Below, in pieces: positions 1 to 5,259 of a stretch of 5,259 bases of DNA; within the stretch, counting starts at the first letter, position 1; each line of letters opens with the position of its first letter. The DNA lies in contig SFWF01000087.1 of assembly GCA_004560045.1 (NCBI GenBank), forward strand, positions 1-5,259, read 5' to 3'. The notes under the pieces are model-generated. The model ran no database searches and was not told the DNA's origin. It worked only from the letters and a program-made list of their open reading frames with translations. This DNA is from a bacterium. Lineage in GTDB: Bacteria > Bacillota > Clostridia > Oscillospirales > Acutalibacteraceae. A program made the translations under genes and the position numbers.

Positions 1-873
1 TTTTATATAGGATTTAACGGAAAAGGTTACCAAACAGCACTTGCAGTTTCTGAGGATTTGCTCCATTGGGAAAAGAAAGGCGTAGTTTTACCGGCAGGTT
101 CAGGCAGACCTTGGGATACAAACGGTCGTGCAATTTCCTGCCTGCTGTGCGATATCGACCTTTATGGCAACCGTGAACTTATTAAGAAAGACGGAAAATA
201 CTGGATGTTCTATCACGCTTATCCGGGTGAGGGCTATGAGACAGGAGCTGCTGCCAACGGAATTGCATGGTCAACCGACGAAGAACTCCTTGAATGGCAC
301 TGTGAGGAGGAGCCTGTATTTACCAAGGGAGCCTTAGGCTGTTGGGACGGGGACGGAATGTACTCAACCTGGATTGTTCCACACAACGGGAAATATTTAC
401 TGTACTATAACGGAAAAAAATATATCGAAAACGCGTGGACTGAGCAGGTCGGTGTTGCTTTTTCAGATAGCTTTCACAATTGGAAGCGCTACGAGAGAAA
501 TCCCGTGCTTAAGGTCACGCCTAATCATTGGGACAGTCATTTTTCCTGCGGTCAGCACGTGCTTTATGACAGCCGCGAAAAACGCTGGGTTATGTTTTAT
601 TGCGGATTTGATTGGAAGCATGCGCAGGAGGGGGTTGCAATCAGCTCTGATATGCTTAGCTGGGAAAAATATGAGCGGCCGATTATTGAATACGGCAAGT
701 CGGGAGAAATAGATTCCATACACGCGCATAAGCCTTGCGTTATTTATCACGACGGTGCACTATGGCATTTTTATTGCGCGGTAAGACCTACTGAAACGGA
801 TGAAGAAAAGAAAAAGTTCGGCGAAGAATATCGTTGTCTTACCGTTGCTCGTTCAAAATCGTTTGATAAATAG
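1..873 (+). CDS. Glycoside hydrolase, five-bladed beta-propeller fold (GH43/GH130/GH32-like), 5'-truncated by window edge
   Basis: The frame is open from base 1, so the real start lies upstream; a TTG at 58 is only an internal leucine codon. The visible 290 residues carry five copies of a blade pattern: an aromatic-rich strand (such as YWMFYH, YLLYYNGK, WVMFYCG, LWHFYCAVR), then G-x-A-x-S-x-D, then W-x-x-x-x-x-P. The first copy is cut by the edge and the last ends at SKSFDK. This repeat is typical of beta-propeller glycosidases that act on plant or host glycans. Other conserved-looking segments are WDGDGMYS (residues 115-122) and IDSIHAHKP (residues 237-245). No signal peptide can be judged because the N-terminus is missing. 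I cannot assign the GH family or catalytic triad: the GH32 WMNDPNG and GH130 FEDPR signatures are absent from the visible part. The product could be a cytoplasmic glycosidase or a phosphorylase-like relative. Fold confidence is high; substrate is unknown. Confidence 0.85.
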   Translation, partial: FYIGFNGKGYQTALAVSEDLLHWEKKGVVLPAGSGRPWDTNGRAISCLLCDIDLYGNRELIKKDGKYWMFYHAYPGEGYETGAAANGIAWSTDEELLEWHCEEEPVFTKGALGCWDGDGMYSTWIVPHNGKYLLYYNGKKYIENAWTEQVGVAFSDSFHNWKRYERNPVLKVTPNHWDSHFSCGQHVLYDSREKRWVMFYCGFDWKHAQEGVAISSDMLSWEKYERPIIEYGKSGEIDSIHAHKPCVIYHDGALWHFYCAVRPTETDEEKKKFGEEYRCLTVARSKSFDK

Positions 874-890
874 TATCAAAATCAAAGTAA

Positions 891-1154
891 TTGAAAAAGG
901 GAATGAAAGAATTATGGCAAGAGTTAATTTTATTTCTTCAAGTGGCGATTGCTCCGGTAATTGGTGAAGCAAAGAAAGCGACAGGCAATATCTTTTTTGA
1001 TATTTATGTGCTTGATTTTCTTGATGTTCCTGATACGGTTTCCGAATATGATCTGCAAAAGGGGAGGGGCGTGATCTCGTCAGATCAGGGACTAACGTTT
1101 TCGGTATCCGTCGGCCTTCCCTTGGGGGAAGGTGCCGAGGCACGAGGCGGATGA
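891..1154 (+). other. Doubtful small ORF, 3' end formed by an intergenic repeat
   Basis: An 87-codon frame can start at TTG 891 or ATG 903. Residues from about 6 to 70 look moderately protein-like, with an N-terminal hydrophobic stretch (LILFLQVAIAPVIG) and acidic segments. The last 14 residues (VGLPLGEGAEARGG) are encoded by the GC-rich repeat, and such tails are typical of spurious or overrun frames. No well-spaced Shine-Dalgarno precedes either start: the purine run AAAAAGGGA lies directly against ATG 903. I do not recognise the product. It may be a gene fragment cut by repeat insertion, or no gene at all. Confidence 0.2.
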
Positions 1155-1245
1155 GGGAAGCCCTATCCCGTTAAACTAAACGGGATAACATACGAACTTT
1201 TCGCTGTATTCTTTGTCCGCCCGCGTAGGGTCGTGCTCGGAGACA
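1111..1245. repeat. GC-rich intergenic repeat with nested inverted repeats
   Basis: Three pairings are visible. First, a perfect 7-bp hairpin, CCTTCCC (1115-1121) with GGGAAGG (1126-1132), loop TTGG. Second, a long-range pairing: CCGAGGCACGA (1135-1145) pairs with TCGTGCTCGG (1231-1240) with one bulged G, and GGCGGA (1146-1151) pairs with TCCGCC (1216-1221); nine bases (1222-1230) are unpaired on the right arm. Third, an enclosed perfect 9-bp hairpin, TATCCCGTT (1164-1172) with AACGGGATA (1179-1187). The segment at 1113-1156 resembles dispersed intergenic repeats I recall from many Clostridia genomes. The ends of the unit are estimated, and no flanking target duplication is evident. Confidence 0.65.
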
Positions 1246-1263
1246 TTTTAAATTTGCAGTAAA

Positions 1264-1302
1264 AAAATCAGCAGACACTAATACCTTGTGTCTGCTGATT
1301 TT
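1264..1302. terminator. Bidirectional rho-independent terminator
   Basis: A perfect 15-bp stem, AAAATCAGCAGACAC (1264-1278) with GTGTCTGCTGATTTT (1288-1302), encloses a 9-base loop. Read on the minus strand it ends in seven T residues (bases 1267-1261), a strong terminator lying 17 bases past the stop of the Xre-like regulator remnant. Read on the plus strand it ends TTTTATGTTT, a weaker U tract that could still stop transcription arriving from the glycosidase side. Confidence 0.9.
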
Positions 1303-1319
1303 ATGTTTGAACGGTTTGA

Positions 1320-1503
1320 TTATTTATTCAAATTCGGCTTATCGGTTCTGTCAAGCAAATAATCTATTGAAACTCCGTAATAATCTGCGAGCTTTATAAG
1401 AACCTCTGCCGTAAGAGAGATGACCCCTGTCTCATACTGTGAGTAAGTGTTTTGAGAAACGTTAAGATAAGCGGCAATATCTTTTTGCTTTAGTCGGATT
1501 CAT
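1320..1503 (-). pseudogene. Xre-family helix-turn-helix regulator, N-terminally truncated and frameshifted remnant
   Basis: On the minus strand, bases 1499-1323 encode 59 residues that read as most of a Cro/C1-type helix-turn-helix domain: RLKQKDIAAYLNVSQNTYSQ, then YETGV, then LIKLADYYGVSIDYLLDRTD, ending at TAA 1322-1320. The QKDIA...VSQNTYSQYE segment is the DNA-recognition helix pair and its continuation. In this frame a TGA (1502-1500) sits just before the domain and there is no usable start codon. The only well-placed ATG (1503-1501), preceded by AAAGGA (1520-1515) at 11 bases, is in another frame and stops after 13 codons. Intact relatives usually have about a dozen more residues (helix 1) between the start and LKQKDIA, so a small out-of-frame deletion near the start is the simplest explanation. 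A sequencing error alone would not restore the missing helix. It is divergent from uvrA and has its own terminator. It was probably a small DNA-binding regulator, now non-functional. Confidence 0.75.
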
Positions 1504-1518
1504 TTTTTTATTTTTCCT

Positions 1519-1547
1519 TTGCTATTATATAAGTTTTGTGGTAAAAT
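1519..1547 (+). promoter_or_regulatory. Predicted sigma-70/sigma-A promoter of uvrA
   Basis: A -35-like TTGCTA (1519-1524, four of six consensus bases) is separated by 17 bases from the -10 TAAAAT (1542-1547, five of six). The -10 carries the extended TGG (1539-1541) just upstream. The start of transcription would fall near 1554, giving a leader of about 35 bases before uvrA. No LexA-type palindrome (GAAC-N4-GTTC) is visible in the intergenic region, so there is no sequence support for SOS control. Confidence 0.6.
1524..1529 (-). promoter_or_regulatory. Predicted -10 box of the divergent Xre-like remnant
   Basis: The minus strand reads TATAAT here, a perfect -10 hexamer, four bases upstream of the AAAGGA ribosome binding site (1520-1515). 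The -35 at the expected spacing (ATATTA, 1552-1547) is poor. The box touches the uvrA -35 and lies inside that promoter, so the two transcription starts would interfere. Because the RBS is so close, this -10 would give a very short or nearly absent leader, so the call is tentative. Confidence 0.35.
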
Positions 1548-1577
1548 AATATGAAATATGATTTTTATCAGATTTTC

Positions 1578-1584
1578 GGAGGAA
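1578..1584 (+). promoter_or_regulatory. Ribosome binding site of uvrA
   Basis: GGAGGAA, with the GGAGG core ending six bases before ATG 1589. This is a near-ideal Shine-Dalgarno and fixes the uvrA start. Confidence 0.9.
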
Positions 1585-1588
1585 ATTT

Positions 1589-4426
1589 ATGGCACTGACC
1601 GAAATAGTAATCAAAGGAGCTAAGGAGCATAACCTTAAAAACGTCAACCTTAAAATACCAAGGGACAAGCTTATCGTTTTTACCGGCCTTTCGGGCTCGG
1701 GTAAGTCCTCTTTGGCCTTCGACACTATCTACGCCGAGGGTCAGCGCCGCTATATGGAATCCCTTTCCTCCTACGCACGTCAGTTTTTGGGTCTTATGGA
1801 AAAGCCCGACGTCGAAGCTATCGACGGACTTTCGCCCGCCATATCCATTGATCAGAAAACCACCTCCAAAAACCCCCGTTCGACCGTAGGAACGGTTACC
1901 GAAATATACGACTATCTCCGTCTGCTTTATGCCCGAGTCGGAACGCCTCATTGTCCTATTTGCGGTAAGGAAATTAATCAGCAGACCACCGATCAGATCG
2001 TAGACAAGGTGTTAAAACTCGAAGAGGGAACCAAGATTCAGATTCTGGCCCCTATAGTTAAAGGTCGCAAGGGTGAGCACACGAAGGAGCTTGCCTCTGC
2101 CCGCAAATCGGGCTTTTCGAGGGTTCGTATCGACGGCAACGTTTACGACCTTTCGGAAGAAATTAAAATAGAGAAGAATAAGAAGCATTTTATCGAAATT
2201 ATAATCGACCGTCTCGTCGTAAAGGAGGAAATACGCAGTCGCCTTTCCGATAGCGTTGAAACCGCCGCAGGCCTTTCCGAGGGTATTATTCACGTCGACG
2301 TTATCGGAGGGGAAGAGCTTCACTTTTCACAGTCTTATGCCTGCGAGGAGCACGGTATAAGTATGCCTGAGCTTACCCCTGCAATGTTTTCCTTTAACTC
2401 TCCCTTTGGCGCCTGCCCTACCTGCTCGGGTCTTGGCGTATTTATGAAGCTTGATACCCGTCTTATAATTGCCGATGAGGAAAAATCCCTTGTCGACGGT
2501 GCTATTCACGCTTCGGGCTGGGGAGTAAATTCCTGGTATGCTCCCAATTCGGGAACTATTGCAACAATGTACTACGAGGGACTCGCTAAGCACTACGGCT
2601 TCGATATAAACACTCCCTTTAACAAACTTTCCGAGGAGGCCCGAAATGCCGTATTATACGGTACCGGCGATACCAAGATCGAGCTTCACCGTTCAAGCGA
2701 ATGGGGCGGCGGAAAATACTTTGCCGCCTTTGAGGGTGTAGTAAACAATCTCGAACGTCGCTATAAGGAAACCAAGAGCGACTGGGCTCGTGCCGAGATC
2801 GAGACCTATATGAACGAGTGCAATTGTCCCGACTGCAAGGGCGCAAGGCTCCGTCCCGAGTCTTTGGCAGTAACGGTTGGCGGTAAAAACATAAAAGACC
2901 TCTGCGATATGTCCATAACCGACGAGCTTGCCTTTATCGAAGGCGCAGACCTCGGCGTGAAGGGCTCGCAGATCGCAAAGCCTATTTTCAAAGAGGTAAA
3001 GGCCAGACTCAGCTTCCTTAAAAACGTCGGACTCGATTATCTATCCCTTTCCCGCTCTGCAGGAACCCTTTCGGGCGGAGAGAGTCAGCGAATCCGTCTT
3101 GCTACCCAGATGGGCTCGGCTCTGACCGGCGTTCTTTATATTCTCGACGAACCCAGCATCGGCCTTCATCAGAGGGATAACGAAAAGCTTATAGGAACCT
3201 TAAAGCATCTGCGCGACCTCGGTAATACCCTTATCGTCGTTGAGCACGACGAGGATACCATGCGCGCCTCCGACTATATTGTCGATATCGGACCGGGTGC
3301 AGGTATTCACGGCGGAGAGATCGTCTTTGCAGGTACCCTTGAAGAACTCGAAAAATGCGATAACTCAATTACCTCCGACTACCTTACGGGTCGAAAAAAG
3401 ATAAGTATTCCCGAAAAGCGGAGAAAGGGAAGCGGCAATTTCCTTACCGTTAAGGGTGCAGCCGAAAATAATCTTAAAAATATAACCGTCAAAATACCGC
3501 TGGGTCGTTTTGTAAGCGTTACCGGCGTTTCGGGCTCGGGAAAATCTTCCCTTGTAAACGATATTCTTTATAAGCATCTTGCCGCCAAGCTTAACCGCGC
3601 AAAAACCTTCCCCGGCAAGTTTAAAACCATCGAAGGAATAGAGCACCTCGATAAGGTCATCGAAATAAGTCAGTCTCCCATAGGCAGAACTCCCCGTTCA
3701 AACCCCGCTACCTATATCGGAGTATTTAACGATATCCGCGACCTTTTCGCTTCTACCAAGGACGCAAAGGCCAAGGGCTATTCCTCGGGACGCTTCTCCT
3801 TTAACGTAAAGGGAGGACGCTGTGAGGCCTGCGAGGGCGACGGAATTATCAAGATCGCTATGCACTTTCTGCCCGATATATACGTTCCCTGCGAGGTCTG
3901 CGGAGGAAGCCGTTATAACCGCGAGACCCTGAGCGTTAAGTATAAGGGCAAGAGTATTTACGACGTTTTGGAGATGACGATCGAGGAAGGAATGAACTTC
4001 TTCGAGCCCATTCCTAAAATTCACCGAAAGCTCAAGACCCTTTTTGACGTAGGCCTCGGTTACGTTAAGATAGGTCAGCCTGCTACCACCCTTTCGGGAG
4101 GCGAAGCGCAGCGAGTAAAGCTTGCCGCAGAGCTCTCGAAAAGGGGAACGGGTAAAACTATCTATATCCTTGACGAGCCTACCACTGGACTTCACACCGC
4201 CGACGTTCACCGTCTGCTTGACGTGCTTAACCGCCTTGTGGATCAGGGCAATACCGTTCTTGTTATCGAGCATAATCTCGACGTTATCAAGACCTCCGAT
4301 TATATAATCGATTTAGGTCCCGAGGGCGGAGATAGGGGAGGCACCGTCGTCTGTATGGGAACCCCCGAAGAGGTTGCCGCCTGCGAGAAGTCCTATACGG
4401 GACAGTTTATTAAAAAGCTTCTCTAA
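1589..4426 (+). CDS. uvrA: UvrA, excinuclease ABC subunit A (nucleotide excision repair damage sensor)
   Basis: A full-length 945-residue UvrA (E. coli UvrA is 940). UvrA dimers scan DNA, recognise bulky or helix-distorting lesions, and load UvrB, after which UvrC incises. The protein is cytoplasmic and nucleoid-associated. Two ABC ATPase modules are visible: Walker A GLSGSGKSS (33-41) with signature LSGGESQR (494-501) and Walker B LYILDEP (516-522); then GVSGSGKSS (646-654), LSGGEAQR (835-842) and IYILDEP (858-864). Cysteine clusters occur at CPIC (122-125), C252/H255 with C276/C279, C411/C413/C416, and C745/C748 with C768/C771. The last is the C-terminal zinc finger next to the DNA-contacting VKGGR. 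The second position of the 252-279 module is His instead of the Cys found in E. coli. The UvrB-binding domain lies between residues 122 and 252. The start is supported by the GGAGG site and by alignment to the family N-terminus. uvrB, often adjacent, is not in this window. Confidence 0.99.
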   Translation: MALTEIVIKGAKEHNLKNVNLKIPRDKLIVFTGLSGSGKSSLAFDTIYAEGQRRYMESLSSYARQFLGLMEKPDVEAIDGLSPAISIDQKTTSKNPRSTVGTVTEIYDYLRLLYARVGTPHCPICGKEINQQTTDQIVDKVLKLEEGTKIQILAPIVKGRKGEHTKELASARKSGFSRVRIDGNVYDLSEEIKIEKNKKHFIEIIIDRLVVKEEIRSRLSDSVETAAGLSEGIIHVDVIGGEELHFSQSYACEEHGISMPELTPAMFSFNSPFGACPTCSGLGVFMKLDTRLIIADEEKSLVDGAIHASGWGVNSWYAPNSGTIATMYYEGLAKHYGFDINTPFNKLSEEARNAVLYGTGDTKIELHRSSEWGGGKYFAAFEGVVNNLERRYKETKSDWARAEIETYMNECNCPDCKGARLRPESLAVTVGGKNIKDLCDMSITDELAFIEGADLGVKGSQIAKPIFKEVKARLSFLKNVGLDYLSLSRSAGTLSGGESQRIRLATQMGSALTGVLYILDEPSIGLHQRDNEKLIGTLKHLRDLGNTLIVVEHDEDTMRASDYIVDIGPGAGIHGGEIVFAGTLEELEKCDNSITSDYLTGRKKISIPEKRRKGSGNFLTVKGAAENNLKNITVKIPLGRFVSVTGVSGSGKSSLVNDILYKHLAAKLNRAKTFPGKFKTIEGIEHLDKVIEISQSPIGRTPRSNPATYIGVFNDIRDLFASTKDAKAKGYSSGRFSFNVKGGRCEACEGDGIIKIAMHFLPDIYVPCEVCGGSRYNRETLSVKYKGKSIYDVLEMTIEEGMNFFEPIPKIHRKLKTLFDVGLGYVKIGQPATTLSGGEAQRVKLAAELSKRGTGKTIYILDEPTTGLHTADVHRLLDVLNRLVDQGNTVLVIEHNLDVIKTSDYIIDLGPEGGDRGGTVVCMGTPEEVAACEKSYTGQFIKKLL

Positions 4427-4472
4427 ATTCATATATTTTTAACCAAAATAACAATACTTAGTGTTATTATGT

Positions 4473-4480
4473 GAGGTGAG
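4473..4480 (+). promoter_or_regulatory. Ribosome binding site deciding a TTG start
   Basis: GAGGTGAG contains AGGTGA (4475-4480 region), a strong anti-16S match, about four to five bases before TTG 4484. It supports the TTG start rather than the first in-frame ATG at codon 14 (4523). The 57-base gap after uvrA also holds a weak 7-bp inverted repeat, AATAACA (4447-4453) with TGTTATT (4462-4468). It has no T-run and is unlikely to be a terminator, so readthrough from uvrA is plausible. Confidence 0.75.
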
Positions 4481-4483
4481 ATA

Positions 4484-5259
4484 TTGTTTGGCTATATAAG
4501 GGCCTGCAAGCCCGAACTCCGAATGAAGGAATACGAGCTTTATAAGGCAGTATACTGCTCCCTTTGTAAAAAACTCGGTAAAAATTACGGCGTTTTTGCT
4601 CGCTTTACCTTAAGCTACGATTTCACCTTTTTAGCACTGCTGAAAATGTCTTTAAACGATAAGTGCTTTAATATCAAGCGCAAGGCCTGCACCTGTAACC
4701 CCATTAAAAAATGCAATTATTTAAGCGATATGTCCGACCTCGATATGCCGTCGGCCGCCGCAATGATCCTGCTTTACTATAAACTGCTCGACAATATCTC
4801 CGACGAAAAAGGCTTTAAGCGATTTAAATACCGATTATTAAGGCCCTTCTTTTCCGCCGCCTATAAAAAGGCTAAAAAGGAATACGCGGAGCTTGACGGT
4901 ATAGTTTTCGACTATATAAAAGCACAGAATAAATTAGAAAGCGAAAACTGCGATAATATCGATGCCGCCGCCGAGCCTACCGCCGTTATGATGTCGAAAA
5001 TGCTCGGAACTCTCTGTGATGACGAGCTAACGAAAAGATGTTTAAACAGAGTAGGCTACTGTATCGGCCGCTATATCTATATGCTCGACGCGGCCGTCGA
5101 TCTTCCCGAGGATATTAAACGGGGAAGATATAATCCTCTAAAAAACAATGCGGACGACCCCGATTATATTAAGAACTTTATCGCTCCGCAGCTTAACATA
5201 AATATTGCCGAGGCCGCCAAGGCCTACGAGCTTATTGATATTAAAAAATTCAAAAATAT
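4484..5259 (+). CDS. DUF5685-type family protein, 3'-truncated by window edge
   Basis: The frame is open from TTG 4484 to the right edge (258 codons, no stop). TTG is chosen because the family begins with M-F-G-Y and a strong Shine-Dalgarno precedes it. I recognise the family from FGYIRACKPEL, YKAVYCSLCKKLGKNYG, LSYDFTFLALL, YYKLLDNISDE and GRYNPL. Function is unknown. Visible features: cysteines C8, C25, C28, C61, C69, C71 and C77, a possible metal site in the N-terminal third; an aspartate motif LLDNISDE (101-108); and a second aspartate series at D202, D206 and D210 in YMLDAAVDLPEDIKRG. The predicted content is largely alpha-helical, with no signal peptide or clear membrane segment. It follows uvrA by 57 bases on the same strand and uses similar codons, so it may share the transcript, though a role in repair is not implied. 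Family proteins are about 270-320 residues as I recall, so most of the gene is present. Confidence 0.85.
   Translation, partial: MFGYIRACKPELRMKEYELYKAVYCSLCKKLGKNYGVFARFTLSYDFTFLALLKMSLNDKCFNIKRKACTCNPIKKCNYLSDMSDLDMPSAAAMILLYYKLLDNISDEKGFKRFKYRLLRPFFSAAYKKAKKEYAELDGIVFDYIKAQNKLESENCDNIDAAAEPTAVMMSKMLGTLCDDELTKRCLNRVGYCIGRYIYMLDAAVDLPEDIKRGRYNPLKNNADDPDYIKNFIAPQLNINIAEAAKAYELIDIKKFKN

Noticed and set aside
914..967. Small 17-codon frame starting ATG 914 (MARVNFISSSGDCSGNW) with a purine-rich stretch upstream
   Set aside because: It is very short and unrecognised, and the upstream AAAAGGGA is 11 bases away. There is no further support for expression.
1504..1588. LexA/SOS box upstream of uvrA
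   Set aside because: No GAAC-N4-GTTC palindrome or close variant is present in the intergenic sequence, although uvrA is SOS-controlled in some bacteria.
1689..3545. Near-identical short DNA segments at 1689 and 3528 (TTTCGGGCTCGGG) as a repeat
   Set aside because: They encode the two Walker A motifs of UvrA and reflect the ancestral internal duplication of the ATPase modules.
3698..4273. Long minus-strand open frame of 191 codons inside uvrA
   Set aside because: It is antisense to the conserved second ATPase module of UvrA, has no recognisable domain, and is explained by the codon bias of the coding strand.
4447..4468. Inverted repeat AATAACA/TGTTATT between uvrA and the next gene as a terminator
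   Set aside because: The stem is only 7 bp, AT-rich, and not followed by a T-run. It is probably not an efficient terminator.
4465..4470. TATTAT as a -10 box for the DUF5685-type gene
   Set aside because: It lies only a few bases before the ribosome binding site, so transcription would start within or after the Shine-Dalgarno.

Overview
This is a 5.26 kb chromosomal fragment that most resembles a gut-type Clostridia genome (Oscillospiraceae/Ruminococcaceae-like). The evidence is AGGAGG-type ribosome binding sites, mid-range GC with C/G-rich third positions in the housekeeping genes, a DUF5685-type protein (a family I associate with Clostridia), and a GC-rich intergenic repeat of a kind common in that group. 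The assignment rests on pattern recognition, not a database search.

Layout: (1) 1-873, the 3' part of a five-bladed beta-propeller glycosidase gene, open at the left edge. (2) 874-1263, a gene-poor stretch. It holds one doubtful small ORF whose 3' end runs into a GC-rich structured repeat (about 1111-1245). The repeat contains a 7-bp hairpin, a long-range bulged stem and an enclosed 9-bp hairpin. (3) 1264-1302, a perfect 15-bp bidirectional terminator. (4) 1320-1503 on the minus strand, a decayed Xre-type helix-turn-helix regulator that has lost its N-terminal helix and its reading frame but keeps its ribosome binding site, a -10 box and the terminator. (5) 1519-1588, the divergent control region, then uvrA (1589-4426), a complete UvrA of the nucleotide excision repair complex. 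(6) 4484 to the right edge, a DUF5685-type protein with a TTG start and a good Shine-Dalgarno, co-directional and 57 bases behind uvrA, so possibly co-transcribed.

The genes do not form an obvious single pathway. The left is carbohydrate metabolism, the centre is DNA repair, and the right is an uncharacterised family. uvrA stands without uvrB here. I see no convincing evidence of a new multi-gene system. The points most worth a second look are the regulator remnant facing uvrA, the nested inverted-repeat element, and the aspartate-rich motifs in the DUF5685 protein.
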